DNA of 64,000 nucleotides from Pseudomonas viridiflava (GCF_900591205.1 NZ_UUPU01000085.1:124001-188000); one strand, 5' to 3'; shown: positions 1 through 8,712, counted from the first letter of the stretch. The notes: generated by a model from the letters alone, not told the origin. Made by a program: numbers and translations.

Positions 1-306
1 GCCGCTGCGCCTGCCGCTGCCGGTCCTATGGGCGGTGGTTTTGAGTGGATTTTCCTGGTCGGCTTCCTGGTCATCTTCTACCTGATGATCTGGCGTCCAC
101 AGGCCAAGCGCGCCAAAGAGCAGAAAAACCTGCTGGGCAGCTTGCAGAAAGGCGACGAAGTTGTGACCACTGGCGGCATCGCCGGCAAGATCACTAAGGT
201 TTCCGATGCTTTCGTGGTTCTGGAAGTCTCCGACACCGTAGAAATGAAGTTCCAGAAGGGCGCCATCGCCGCCACGCTGCCTAAAGGCACGCTCAAAGCG
301 ATCTGA
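1..306 (+). CDS. yajC: Preprotein translocase subunit YajC (5' end outside window)
   Basis: YajC is the small inner-membrane subunit that associates with SecDF and the SecYEG translocon. The reading frame is open from the first base (Ala/Pro-rich residues) into a membrane segment at about window residues 14-30, followed by the basic WRPQAKRAKEQ stretch and a cytoplasmic domain with the GDEVVTTGGI motif that defines the family. The ATG at 28 is unlikely to be the start: the family normally has about 20 further residues before it, so the gene begins upstream of the window. secD follows after 62 bases, the usual yajC-secD-secF order. Confidence 0.95.
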   Translation, partial: AAAPAAAGPMGGGFEWIFLVGFLVIFYLMIWRPQAKRAKEQKNLLGSLQKGDEVVTTGGIAGKITKVSDAFVVLEVSDTVEMKFQKGAIAATLPKGTLKAI

Positions 307-368
307 GTAACAACCTTTACCAATCGACGGGGCGCGCAAGGCGCCCCGCGTTATAAGCGGGCGGCGTG

Positions 369-2240
369 ATGCTGAACAAATACCCTCTGTGGAAATACGT
401 ACTGATCCTGGCGGTGCTGGCGATCGGTTTTATTTATTCCGCTCCCAATCTTTATCCTGATGACCCTGCGATTCAGATCACTGGCGCCAGCACTTCGCTG
501 CAAGTCAATCAGGCTGACCTGGAACGCGCGAGCAAAGCGCTCACCGACGCGGGTATCCAGGTTAAAGCGGCAACGTTGGCGGCTGGTGCGAAGGGCGGTT
601 TGTTGCGCCTGGCCAAGCAAGAAGACCAATTGCCGGCCAAGGATGTCGTGCGCAAGGCTTTGGGTGACGACTACGTTGTCGCGCTCAACCTGGCACAGAC
701 CACGCCACAGTGGCTGCGCAGCATTGGCGCGCACCCGATGAAGCTGGGTCTGGACTTGTCCGGTGGTGTGCACTTCCTGTTGGAAGTCGACATGGACAAA
801 GCCCTCGACGCGCGCCTGAAAGTCTACGAAGGCGATGTGAAGAGCCTGCTGCGTAAAGAGAAGCTGCGCTATCGCAGCCTGCCGCAGCTCAACGGTGCCA
901 TCCAGCTGGGCTTCTCTGATGAAGCTTCCCGCGAACAGGCCCGTGCGCTGATCCGCAAGAATTTCAACGATTTCGACATTGTGCCGGCCGACCTCAATGG
1001 CCAGGCGGTACTGCGTCTGGCGATGAGCCCGGCGAAGATCGCGGAAATCCGCGAGTACTCCATCAAGCAGAACTTGACCACGGTGCGTAACCGCGTCAAC
1101 GAGCTGGGTGTGGCTGAGCCGATCGTGCAGCGTCAAGGTGCCAACCGCATCGTGGTTGAGCTGCCGGGCGTGCAGGACACTGCTGAAGCCAAACGTATCC
1201 TGGGTAAAACCGCCAACCTGGAGTTCCGCCTGGCGGCTGAGCCGGGTGCTTCGCGTGCCACTTCCGAAGAGTTCGAGTTCCGCGAAGGCAACCGCCCTCC
1301 CGCGTTGATCGAGCGTGGCTTGATCATCACCGGTGACCAGGTAACCGACGCCAAGGCGGGTTTCGATTCGCAGCACGGCACGCCTGAAGTGAACATCCGT
1401 CTGGATGGCCATGGCGGCGACCTGATGAGCCGCGCCACGCGCAGCAACGTCGGCCGCAGCATGGCGGTGATCTTCATCGAGCAGCGCCCGGTAACCACTT
1501 ACACCAAGCAAATGGTCAACGGCGTCGAGAAAGACGTGCCGGTACAGACCTTCAAGGAAGAGAAGAAGATCATCAGTCTGGCGACCATCCAGTCGCCGCT
1601 GGGTGCTCAATTCCGCATAACCGGCCTGAACGGGCAGGGCGAATCGTCCGAACTGGCGCTGCTGTTGCGTGCCGGTGGCCTGGCGGCGCCGATGTACTTC
1701 GCTGAAGAACGTACCATTGGCCCAAGCCTGGGTGCCGACAACATCGCCAAAGGCGTTCACGCGGCCTTGTGGGGCATGCTGTTCGTGTCGCTGTTCATCA
1801 TTGCCATCTACCGCTTCTTCGGCATCATTGCCACCGTGGCCCTGGCGGGCAACATGGTGATGTTGCTGGCCCTGATGTCGCTGCTGGGCGCTACGCTGAC
1901 CCTGCCAGGTATCGCCGGTATCGTACTCACCATGGGTATGGCGGTAGACGCCAACGTACTGATCTTCTCGCGTATTCGTGAAGAGATTGCGGCGGGCATG
2001 ACCGTACAACGTGCAATCAACGAAGGCTTCGGCCGGGCATTTACCGCGATTCTCGACTCCAACCTGACCACTTTGCTGGTCGGCGGGATTCTCTTTGCCA
2101 TGGGCACCGGCCCGGTCAAAGGTTTTGCGGTAACCATGTCCCTCGGTATCTTTACCTCGATGTTCACGGCCATCATGGTGACCCGCGCAATGGTCAACTT
2201 GATCTTTGGCGGGCGTGACTTCAAGAAGTTGTGGATTTAA
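369..2240 (+). CDS. secD: Protein translocase subunit SecD
   Basis: SecD (623 aa) forms with SecF the RND-type complex that uses proton motive force to complete translocation and release of exported proteins. One N-terminal membrane helix (KYVLILAVLAIGFIYSAPNLYP) is followed by a large periplasmic region. The LGLDLSGGVHFLLEVD segment starts near residue 120 and the C-terminal block of helices contains GMAVDANVLIFSRIREE. The ATG at 369 is chosen; a GTG directly before it, at 366, is also in frame. The length fits pseudomonad SecD. secF follows 9 bases after the stop, so the two are co-transcribed. Confidence 0.97.
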   Translation: MLNKYPLWKYVLILAVLAIGFIYSAPNLYPDDPAIQITGASTSLQVNQADLERASKALTDAGIQVKAATLAAGAKGGLLRLAKQEDQLPAKDVVRKALGDDYVVALNLAQTTPQWLRSIGAHPMKLGLDLSGGVHFLLEVDMDKALDARLKVYEGDVKSLLRKEKLRYRSLPQLNGAIQLGFSDEASREQARALIRKNFNDFDIVPADLNGQAVLRLAMSPAKIAEIREYSIKQNLTTVRNRVNELGVAEPIVQRQGANRIVVELPGVQDTAEAKRILGKTANLEFRLAAEPGASRATSEEFEFREGNRPPALIERGLIITGDQVTDAKAGFDSQHGTPEVNIRLDGHGGDLMSRATRSNVGRSMAVIFIEQRPVTTYTKQMVNGVEKDVPVQTFKEEKKIISLATIQSPLGAQFRITGLNGQGESSELALLLRAGGLAAPMYFAEERTIGPSLGADNIAKGVHAALWGMLFVSLFIIAIYRFFGIIATVALAGNMVMLLALMSLLGATLTLPGIAGIVLTMGMAVDANVLIFSRIREEIAAGMTVQRAINEGFGRAFTAILDSNLTTLLVGGILFAMGTGPVKGFAVTMSLGIFTSMFTAIMVTRAMVNLIFGGRDFKKLWI

Positions 2241-2249
2241 GGGGCTGCC

Positions 2250-3164
2250 ATGTTACGTACAATCAACTTCATGGGCGTTCGCAACGTTGCGTTCGGCGTC
2301 ACTGTGCTCCTTACCGTTCTGGCGTTGTTCAGCTGGTTCCATAAGGGTCTGAACTACGGTCTGGACTTCACCGGCGGTACGCTCATCGAGCTGACCTACG
2401 AGAAACCGGCCGACGTTACCCTGGTGCGCAACGAGCTGGTCAAGGCCGGCTATCACGAAGCCATCGTGCAGAGCTTTGGTGCAACCACCGACCTGCTGGT
2501 GCGTATGCCTGGCGAAGACCCGCAATTGGGTCACCAGGTAGCCGAGGCATTGCAGAAGGTGGGTGGCGACAACCCGGCAGCGGTCAAGCGTGTCGAGTTC
2601 GTGGGGCCGCAGGTGGGTGAAGAGCTGCGCGACCAGGGCGGCCTCGGCATGCTGATGGCGCTGGTCGGCATCATGATTTACCTGGCGTTCCGCTTTCAGT
2701 GGAAGTTCGGTGTCGGCGCCATTGTGTCGCTGATCCACGACGTGGTTGTGACCGTGGGCATCCTGGCGTACTTCCAGATCACCTTCGACCTGACGGTATT
2801 GGCCGCGGTGTTGGCAATTATTGGTTACTCGCTGAACGACACCATCGTGGTATTCGACCGGGTTCGTGAGAACTTCCGTGTGCTGCGCAAGGCGACGTTG
2901 ATCGAGAACATCAACATCTCCACCACCCAGACCCTGCTGCGGACCATGGCGACGTCGATCTCTACCTTGCTGGCGATCGCGGCGCTGATGATCTTCGGTG
3001 GCGACAACCTGTGGGGCTTCTCGCTGGCGTTGTTCATCGGTGTTCTGGCGGGCACCTACTCGTCGATCTACATCGCCAACGTGGTGCTGATCTGGCTGAA
3101 CCTCAACAGCGAAGACTTGATCCCTCCTGCTGCTACCGGCAAGGAGGTCGACGACCGTCCTTGA
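2250..3164 (+). CDS. secF: Protein translocase subunit SecF
   Basis: SecF (304 aa) is the partner of SecD in the inner-membrane export complex. It shows an N-terminal helix, the GLDFTGGTLIEL motif near residue 36, and a C-terminal bundle with the family signature GYSLNDTIVVFDRVREN. Spacing to secD is 9 bases. The gene is followed within 30 bases by a strong intrinsic terminator, which closes the yajC-secD-secF unit. Confidence 0.97.
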   Translation: MLRTINFMGVRNVAFGVTVLLTVLALFSWFHKGLNYGLDFTGGTLIELTYEKPADVTLVRNELVKAGYHEAIVQSFGATTDLLVRMPGEDPQLGHQVAEALQKVGGDNPAAVKRVEFVGPQVGEELRDQGGLGMLMALVGIMIYLAFRFQWKFGVGAIVSLIHDVVVTVGILAYFQITFDLTVLAAVLAIIGYSLNDTIVVFDRVRENFRVLRKATLIENINISTTQTLLRTMATSISTLLAIAALMIFGGDNLWGFSLALFIGVLAGTYSSIYIANVVLIWLNLNSEDLIPPAATGKEVDDRP

Positions 3165-3193
3165 TGGGCGCTTGTTGATCTGCTGTTACAAAG

Positions 3194-3227
3194 AAGGCAC
3201 GAGTATTGAACTCGTGCCTTTTTTTTT
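3194..3227 (+). terminator. Intrinsic terminator after secF
   Basis: A perfect 11-bp stem (3194-3204 with 3210-3220, loop ATTGA) runs into nine T residues. It lies 29 bases after the secF stop. Confidence 0.93.
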
Positions 3228-3288
3228 GCTCCAAGGCTGGGTATAGCGCGGATCGTTCGGTCCGTTTGTGATGGTCAGGAGGTTCAAC

Positions 3289-3831
3289 GTGAACAAGTCG
3301 TTACTGGTTGGTGCGGTATTGGGTGCTGTCGGTGTGACTGCCGGGGGTGCTGTTGCCACCTACAGCCTGGTAAAAAGCGGCCCTGAGTATGCGCAAGTGC
3401 TGGCGGTGCAGCCGGTAAAAACCCAGATCAAAACCCCACGCGAGGTCTGCAAGGACGTCGCCGTAACCCGGCAGAAACCGGTGCAGGATCAGCATCAGAT
3501 CGTCGGTACGGTGGTCGGTGCGCTGGCTGGTGGCCTGTTGGGTAACCAGGTGGGTGGCGGTAACGGCAAGAAGCTCGCCACCGTGGCCGGTGCGGTCGGT
3601 GGTGGTTACGCCGGTAACAAGGTTCAGGAAGGCATGCAGAACCGCGATACCTACACCACGACCCAGACTCGTTGTAACACCGTTAACGACATCAGTGACA
3701 AGGTTGTCGGTTATGACGTGCGTTACACCCTGGATGGCAAGGAGGGTTCGGTGCGGATGGATCGTGATCCGGGCGGCCAGATTCCGGTCGACAAGGAAGG
3801 CCGTCTGGTTCTGGGTCAGAACCAGCAGTAA
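3289..3831 (+). CDS. Glycine-zipper 2TM domain envelope protein
   Basis: A 180-residue protein. An N-terminal hydrophobic segment (residues 4-25) acts as a signal or membrane anchor. A glycine-zipper pair follows around residues 68-105 (GTVVGALAGGLLGNQVGGG and AGAVGGGYAGNKVQ), as in the SlyB/OsmB/RcnB-like 2TM family. The C-terminal part has YDVRYTLDGKEGSVRMDRDPG, common in pseudomonad members. The GTG at 3289 is preferred because AGGAGG lies 6 bases upstream; the in-frame ATG at 3271 precedes that ribosome site. The gene stands alone between two terminators. Its precise role is unknown; membrane or cell-surface integrity is inferred from the family. Confidence 0.85.
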   Translation: MNKSLLVGAVLGAVGVTAGGAVATYSLVKSGPEYAQVLAVQPVKTQIKTPREVCKDVAVTRQKPVQDQHQIVGTVVGALAGGLLGNQVGGGNGKKLATVAGAVGGGYAGNKVQEGMQNRDTYTTTQTRCNTVNDISDKVVGYDVRYTLDGKEGSVRMDRDPGGQIPVDKEGRLVLGQNQQ

Positions 3832-3854
3832 TTTTAGGGCCTGGTGCAATTCAA

Positions 3855-3948
3855 AATGTGGGAGGGGGCTTGCCCCCGATGGCGGTGGATCAGTTAATGA
3901 ATCTTTAGCTGAGCCACTGCAATCGGCGGCAAGCCCCCTCCCATATTT
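3855..3948. repeat. REPIN: inverted REP pair
   Basis: Two REP palindromes in inverted orientation (GTGGGAGGGGGCTTGCCC and its mirror ending CCTCCCATATTT) flank about 40 unrelated bases. This is the G-rich REP subtype of the P. fluorescens group. Confidence 0.88.
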
Positions 3949-3993
3949 GATTTGTGGTGCTGGTGGTTTAGGCTCGCACCAAATCCCAGGCAT

Positions 3994-4022
3994 AAAAAAA
4001 GCACCCCTAGGGGTGCTTTTTT
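3994..4022. terminator. Bidirectional terminator between glycine-zipper gene and suhB
   Basis: A GCACCCCTAGGGGTGC palindrome is bracketed by A7 on the left and T6 on the right, so it can terminate both the rightward gene and the leftward suhB transcript. Confidence 0.85.
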
Positions 4023-4034
4023 GTGCTCGCTCGC

Positions 4035-4850
4035 TTAACGCTTCAGCGAAGCTGGCAGGTGCGGCTGGATCGCCGTCAGCACTGCTTTGAAGCATTTGGT
4101 GTTGCCGGCAACCACGTGGCCTTTCTCAAGGAAGTCGTGACCACCGGTGAAGTCGCTCACCAGGCCGCCGGCCTCTTGGATCAGCAGGGCGCCTGCTGCC
4201 ATGTCCCACTCGGACAGGCCCGATTCCCAGAATGCATCAAAGCGACCGGCAGCCACGTAAGCCAGGTCCAGGCTCGCAGCGCCAGCGCGACGGATGCCGG
4301 CGGTCTGGCCAACCAGGGCGCGGAACATGCCCAGGTAGTTTTCCAGGTTGTCCATCTGGTCGTCACGGAACGGGAAGCCAGTGCCCAGCAGGGCGCCGTC
4401 CAGGCTGGTGCGGCCGCTGACGCGCAGGCGCCGACCATTCAGCTGGGCGCCACGGCCACGGCTGGCGGTGAATTCTTCCTGGCGAACCGGGTCAAGTACG
4501 ACGGCGTGTTCCAGGCGACCACGGTATTTGCACGCGATGCTCACGGCAAAGTGCGGGATGCCGCGCAGGAAGTTGGTGGTGCCATCCAGTGGGTCGATGA
4601 TCCACAGGTAGTCTTCGCCTTCGCCGCTGCCTTTGTGCAAGCCGGTTTCTTCACCCAGGATGCCGTGGGTAGGGTAAGCCTTGCGCAGAGCGTCGATGAT
4701 TTTCTGTTCGGCGGCGCGATCCACCTCGGATACATAATCCTTGGCGTCTTTTTCGTCGACCTTGATGGTATCCAGGCGCTCGATGGAGCGGAAGATCAAT
4801 TCACTGGCGCTGCGGGCGGCGCGCAGCGCGATATTCAGCATGGGCTGCAT
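4035..4850 (-). CDS. suhB: Inositol-1-monophosphatase SuhB
   Basis: SuhB (271 aa) is a magnesium-dependent inositol monophosphatase family enzyme. In Enterobacteria it also joins rRNA antitermination complexes. The metal-binding signatures are visible: GEETG near residue 66, DPLDGTTNF near 86, and the C-terminal SEWDMAAGALLIQEAGG. Start at 4850 gives MQPMLNIALRAARSA. It is convergent with the glycine-zipper gene and divergent from trmJ, which starts 146 bases away. Confidence 0.96.
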   Translation of the reverse strand: MQPMLNIALRAARSASELIFRSIERLDTIKVDEKDAKDYVSEVDRAAEQKIIDALRKAYPTHGILGEETGLHKGSGEGEDYLWIIDPLDGTTNFLRGIPHFAVSIACKYRGRLEHAVVLDPVRQEEFTASRGRGAQLNGRRLRVSGRTSLDGALLGTGFPFRDDQMDNLENYLGMFRALVGQTAGIRRAGAASLDLAYVAAGRFDAFWESGLSEWDMAAGALLIQEAGGLVSDFTGGHDFLEKGHVVAGNTKCFKAVLTAIQPHLPASLKR

Positions 4851-4995
4851 GGATGTGTCACCTAAGGTTGTTAAAGAAAGCCGGGCATTCTAGCAGAAAC
4901 TTTCTTCAGGTGAAGGACGACGTTACCTTTCATGGCATAACCTTAGGCTGTTCTGTAAGATTTGCTCCCCTTTCCCGTGTCCGAGAGCGCCTCCC

Positions 4996-5766
4996 TTGCT
5001 GCAAAACATTCGTGTCGTCTTGGTCAATACCAGTCATCCCGGCAATATCGGTGGGGTGGCGCGAGCCATGAAAAACATGGGGCTGACGCGCCTGGTGCTG
5101 GTCGAGCCGCGTGTGTTCCCGCACCACGAGGCCGATGCCCGTGCATCCGGCGCCAATGACATCCTGGAAAAAGCCCAGGTTGTCGCCACCCTGGAAGACG
5201 CCTTGGTCGGCTGCAACCTCGTGCTCGGCACCAGCGCCCGCGACCGTCGTATCCCCTGGCCACTGCTGGATCCGCGCGAATGCGGCACCAAAGTGGTGGA
5301 AGAGGCCGCCGGTGGCGCTGAAATCGCCTTGGTATTCGGTCGTGAAGATTCCGGCTTGACCAATGACGAGCTGCAGCGATGTCATTATCACGTGCACATT
5401 CCATCAGACCCTGAGTTCAGTTCGCTGAACCTCGGGGCAGCGGTGCAGGTGTTGAGTTACGAAGTGCGCATGGCCTGGTTGGCGGCTGAAGGCCAGCCGA
5501 GCAAGGTCGAAAAGGATGAAGTGGCATCAACCAAAAGTGGCGAGTTGGCCACCATGGATGAGTTGGAGCGATTCTATGAGCACCTGGAGCAAACCCTGGT
5601 GGCCATCGAATTCCTCGACCCGGAAAAGCCACGGCACTTGATGGCGCGCCTGCGCCGCCTTTACGGGCGCAGCTCGGTGAGTCGAGCGGAAATGAATATA
5701 TTGCGTGGCATCCTCACGGAAACCCAGAAAGCGGCCCGTGGCGAGCTTCTTAAGCGGAAGGATTAA
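4996..5766 (+). CDS. trmJ: tRNA (cytidine/uridine-32-2'-O)-methyltransferase TrmJ
   Basis: TrmJ (256 aa) is a SPOUT-class methyltransferase that 2'-O-methylates position 32 of several tRNAs using SAM. The N-terminal domain starts RVVLVNTSHPGNIGGVARAMKNMGL. The knot region contains ALVFGREDSGLTNDEL and HVHIPSDPEFSSLNLGAAVQVLSYE, both diagnostic. A C-terminal helical tail follows. The start used is TTG at 4996 (TTG CTG CAA AAC), which places the SPOUT fold at the usual distance; no better ATG or GTG exists upstream in frame. cysE begins 2 bases after the stop. Confidence 0.94.
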   Translation: MLQNIRVVLVNTSHPGNIGGVARAMKNMGLTRLVLVEPRVFPHHEADARASGANDILEKAQVVATLEDALVGCNLVLGTSARDRRIPWPLLDPRECGTKVVEEAAGGAEIALVFGREDSGLTNDELQRCHYHVHIPSDPEFSSLNLGAAVQVLSYEVRMAWLAAEGQPSKVEKDEVASTKSGELATMDELERFYEHLEQTLVAIEFLDPEKPRHLMARLRRLYGRSSVSRAEMNILRGILTETQKAARGELLKRKD

Positions 5767-5768
5767 AA

Positions 5769-6554
5769 ATGTTCGAGCGTTTGCGAGAAGATATCCAGAG
5801 TGTTTTCCACCGTGACCCGGCGGCGCGCAACGCCTTTGAAGTGCTGACCTGCTACCCGGGCATGCACGCGATATGGATCCACCGCCTGTCCGGCGCCTTG
5901 TGGGGTATGGGTTGGAAATGGCTGGCGCGGCTGGTATCGAACTTTGGTCGTTGGTTGACCGGGATCGAGATTCACCCGGGCGCCAAGGTGGGGCGTCGCT
6001 TCTTTATCGACCATGGCATGGGCATCGTGATTGGCGAGACCGCTGAGATCGGTGATGACGTGACCCTGTATCAGGGCGTGACTTTGGGTGGCACCAGCTG
6101 GAATAAAGGCAAGCGTCACCCGACCCTGGAAAACGGTGTGGTGGTCGGCGCGGGCGCCAAGGTGCTCGGTCCGTTCACTGTCGGTGCGGGTGCCAAGGTT
6201 GGCTCCAATGCGGTGGTGACCAAGGCTGTGCCGCCTGGTGCAACGGTTGTGGGTATCCCGGGCCGAATCATCGTCAAACCCGAAGTTGGCGATGAGCAAG
6301 AAGCCAAGCGTAAGGCCATGGCCGAGAAGATCGGTTTTGATGCCTATGGTGTCAGCGAAGACATGCCCGACCCGGTGGCGCGTGCCATCGGCCAGTTACT
6401 CGATCACCTGCAGGCGGTGGACGGCAAGCTGGACGGCATGTGTGGCGCTTTGAAAGAACTGGGCAGCAACTACTGCGCCAAGGACCTGCCTGAGCTGCGT
6501 GAAGAAGACTTCGCCGAGATCAAGAGCGAAACCGCCACCACCAAGGCAGGCTGA
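5769..6554 (+). CDS. cysE: Serine O-acetyltransferase CysE
   Basis: CysE (261 aa) transfers acetyl from acetyl-CoA to L-serine, the first step of cysteine synthesis. The N-terminal helical domain is the short form (DPAARNAFEVLTCYPGMHAIWIHR as start). The left-handed beta-helix of hexapeptide repeats carries the active-site segment FIDHGMGIVIGETAEIG and then VTLYQGVTLGGTSW. A C-terminal tail of about 90 residues is poorly conserved. Its place directly upstream of iscR suits supply of cysteine, the sulfur donor for IscS; that link is inference. Confidence 0.95.
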   Translation: MFERLREDIQSVFHRDPAARNAFEVLTCYPGMHAIWIHRLSGALWGMGWKWLARLVSNFGRWLTGIEIHPGAKVGRRFFIDHGMGIVIGETAEIGDDVTLYQGVTLGGTSWNKGKRHPTLENGVVVGAGAKVLGPFTVGAGAKVGSNAVVTKAVPPGATVVGIPGRIIVKPEVGDEQEAKRKAMAEKIGFDAYGVSEDMPDPVARAIGQLLDHLQAVDGKLDGMCGALKELGSNYCAKDLPELREEDFAEIKSETATTKAG

Positions 6555-6578
6555 GGTCTCGGGTTCACCACAAACCCC

Positions 6579-6669
6579 TGTGGGAGGGGGCTTGCCTCCG
6601 ATGGCAATGGGTCAGCCACGATATTTATTGACTGATCCACCGCTATCGGGGGCAAGCCCCCTCCCACAT
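6579..6669. repeat. REPIN: inverted REP pair
   Basis: TGTGGGAGGGGGCTTGCC at the left and the mirror GGGGGCAAGCCCCCTCCCAC at the right are separated by about 50 bases, between cysE and iscR. Confidence 0.88.
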
Positions 6670-6765
6670 TTTGACCTCCATTGGTCTCGGAATCCCGGCT
6701 TGGCCCTGTTCTCGCTGGTCCATCCCGCCCCACCCTGCTATGATTCGCGCGCCCTTTTTACGGGT

Positions 6766-6790
6766 AATCCTGACTAAAGTACTAGGTCTT
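6766..6790 (+). promoter_or_regulatory. Weaker IscR type-1-like box (upstream copy)
   Basis: This 25-base stretch keeps the core xxxSYYGACT followed by an A/T-rich centre, but its right half departs from the E. coli-derived type-1 IscR consensus at several positions. It abuts the stronger box at 6791 with exactly one motif length between them. The tandem placement supports it more than the base match does. Confidence 0.45.
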
Positions 6791-6815
6791 ATAGTTGACT
6801 TAAATACTCGGGAAT
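6791..6815 (+). promoter_or_regulatory. IscR type-1 box over the iscR promoter
   Basis: Read against the type-1 consensus (ATASYYGACTRWWWYAGTCRRSTAT), 22 of 25 positions agree, including ATAG, the GACT core, and CGGG near the right end. It overlaps the -35 element, so [2Fe-2S]-IscR binding here would block transcription, the expected autorepression. Confidence 0.8.
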
Positions 6816-6823
6816 AGCATACT
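6795..6823 (+). promoter_or_regulatory. Sigma-70 promoter of the isc operon
   Basis: -35 TTGACT (6795-6800) and -10 CATACT (6818-6823) are separated by 17 bases. This predicts transcription starting near 6830, about 27 bases before the iscR ATG. Confidence 0.7.
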
Positions 6824-6856
6824 TGCCCCCATTCTGAAACACCTTGGTACTTGTCC

Positions 6857-7348
6857 ATGAGACTGACTACAAAAGGCCGATACGCGGTGACCGCCATGCT
6901 TGACCTGGCCTTGCACGCGCAAACTGGGCCGGTGTCCCTGGCCGATATCTCCGAGCGCCAAGGCATTTCCCTGTCCTACCTCGAACAGCTGTTCGCCAAG
7001 TTGCGCCGTAGCAATCTGGTTTCCAGCGTACGTGGGCCGGGTGGCGGCTATCAACTGTCCCGCGATATGCAGGGCATCCAGGTAGCCCAGGTAATCGACG
7101 CAGTGAACGAATCCGTCGATGCCACCAAATGCCAGGGTTTGGGTGATTGCCATGCCGGCGACACCTGCCTGACGCACCACTTGTGGTGTGACTTGAGCCT
7201 GCAGATCCATGAGTTTTTGAGTGGTATCAGCTTGGCTGATCTTGTGACTCGCCGTGAGGTACAAGAAGTAGCCCAGCGTCAGGACCAGCGCCGTTGCAAC
7301 ACCAAGGCGCCGCGTCTGGACAAGATCGAAGCGTCCGCCGTCGAGTGA
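6857..7348 (+). CDS. iscR: Fe-S cluster assembly transcriptional regulator IscR
   Basis: IscR (163 aa, Rrf2 family) binds a [2Fe-2S] cluster and represses its own operon when clusters are abundant. The winged helix occupies residues 1-65 (MRLTTKGRYAVTAMLDLALH, then the recognition segment around GISLSYLEQLFAKLRRS). Cluster ligands C92, C98, C104 and H107 are visible in KCQGLGDCHAGDTCLTHH. The ATG at 6857 matches the family start; a TTG two codons earlier is also open. Two IscR-like boxes sit just upstream. iscS follows after 50 bases. Confidence 0.97.
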   Translation: MRLTTKGRYAVTAMLDLALHAQTGPVSLADISERQGISLSYLEQLFAKLRRSNLVSSVRGPGGGYQLSRDMQGIQVAQVIDAVNESVDATKCQGLGDCHAGDTCLTHHLWCDLSLQIHEFLSGISLADLVTRREVQEVAQRQDQRRCNTKAPRLDKIEASAVE

Positions 7349-7398
7349 CAGCCGCAGAGCTAACGGCACGCCAGCCAGCCTGATTTAGGAGAAAGTCC

Positions 7399-8613
7399 AT
7401 GAAATTGCCGATTTACCTTGATTACTCAGCGACCACCCCGGTTGATCCGCGTGTCGCGCAAAAGATGAGCGAATGCCTGCTGGTTGACGGAAACTTCGGC
7501 AACCCGGCGTCCCGTTCCCACGTATTCGGCTGGAAAGCCGAGGAAGCGGTCGAAAACGCTCGTCGCCAGGTCGCTGACCTGGTTGGCGCAGACCCGCGTG
7601 AAATCGTCTGGACCTCCGGTGCCACCGAGTCCGACAACCTGGCAATCAAGGGCGCCGCGCATTTCTACGCGACCAAAGGCAAGCACCTGATCACCACCAA
7701 GATTGAGCACAAGGCTGTCCTCGACACCATGCGCCAACTGGAGCGTGAAGGTTTCGAGGTTACCTACCTTGAGCCGACTACCGACGGTATCGTCACCCCG
7801 GCCATGATCGAAGCCGCGCTGCGTGAAGACACCATCCTGGTTTCCGTGATCCACGTGAACAACGAAATCGGCACCATCAACGACATCGCGGCCATCGGCG
7901 AGCTGACCCGTTCCAAGGGCATCCTGCTGCACGTCGACGCGGCTCAGTCCACCGGCAAGGTCGACATCGACCTGTCGAAGCTGAAAGTCGACCTGATGTC
8001 GTTCTCCGCCCACAAGACCTACGGCCCTAAAGGCATCGGCGCGCTGTACGTCAGCCGCAAGCCTCGCGTGCGCATCGAAGCCACCATGCACGGCGGCGGT
8101 CACGAGCGCGGCATGCGTTCCGGCACCCTGGCGACCCACCAGATCGTCGGTATGGGCGAAGCTTTCCGTGTAGCCAAGGAAGACATGGCTGCCGAAAACG
8201 TGCGCATCAAGGCCCTGAGCGATCGCTTCTACAAGCAGGTCGAGAACCTTGAAGAGCTGTACATCAACGGCAGCATGACCGCCCGTGTGCCGCACAACCT
8301 GAATTTGAGCTTCAACTATGTCGAAGGCGAGTCGCTGATCATGGCGCTCAAGGACCTGGCGGTTTCGTCCGGTTCGGCCTGCACCTCGGCGTCCCTTGAG
8401 CCTTCGTACGTTTTGCGCGCCCTGGGCCGCAACGACGAACTGGCACACAGCTCGATCCGCTTTACGTTCGGCCGCTTCACCACCGAAGAACAAGTCGACT
8501 ACGCCGCGCAGAAGGTCTGCGAGGCCGTCAACAAACTCCGCGTTCTGTCCCCGCTGTGGGACATGTACAAAGACGGCGTAGACATTTCCAAGATCGAGTG
8601 GGCGGCACACTAA
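7399..8613 (+). CDS. iscS: Cysteine desulfurase IscS
   Basis: IscS (404 aa) is a PLP enzyme that removes sulfur from cysteine and passes it as persulfide to IscU and to tRNA-thiolation partners. The PLP lysine is K206 (SFSAHKTYGPKG) and the mobile-loop catalytic cysteine is C328 (SSGSACTSASLEPSYVL), both numbered as in E. coli IscS. The C-terminal IscU-docking tail is present (SPLWDMYKDGVDISKIEW). A good GGAG ribosome site precedes the ATG. The 99-base gap to iscU holds two hairpins. Confidence 0.98.
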   Translation: MKLPIYLDYSATTPVDPRVAQKMSECLLVDGNFGNPASRSHVFGWKAEEAVENARRQVADLVGADPREIVWTSGATESDNLAIKGAAHFYATKGKHLITTKIEHKAVLDTMRQLEREGFEVTYLEPTTDGIVTPAMIEAALREDTILVSVIHVNNEIGTINDIAAIGELTRSKGILLHVDAAQSTGKVDIDLSKLKVDLMSFSAHKTYGPKGIGALYVSRKPRVRIEATMHGGGHERGMRSGTLATHQIVGMGEAFRVAKEDMAAENVRIKALSDRFYKQVENLEELYINGSMTARVPHNLNLSFNYVEGESLIMALKDLAVSSGSACTSASLEPSYVLRALGRNDELAHSSIRFTFGRFTTEEQVDYAAQKVCEAVNKLRVLSPLWDMYKDGVDISKIEWAAH

Positions 8614-8622
8614 ATATAGAAG

Positions 8623-8670
8623 CCGCCACCCAAGCTCTGTAGGAACGTGGCGGAAAACGCAGGCGTTTTT
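8623..8670 (+). promoter_or_regulatory. Two hairpins in the iscS-iscU gap
   Basis: Hairpin 1 pairs CCGCCAC (8623-8629) with GTGGCGG (8647-8653). Hairpin 2 pairs AAAACG (8654-8659) with CGTTTT (8664-8669) and runs into a T tract. The second resembles a weak attenuator or a 3'-end stabiliser that could uncouple iscRS from the scaffold genes. Function is inferred only. Confidence 0.5.
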
Positions 8671-8712
8671 ACAGGGTTCCAGAGCGGCCCTGATGAGTGA
8701 GGATTCAGTACC

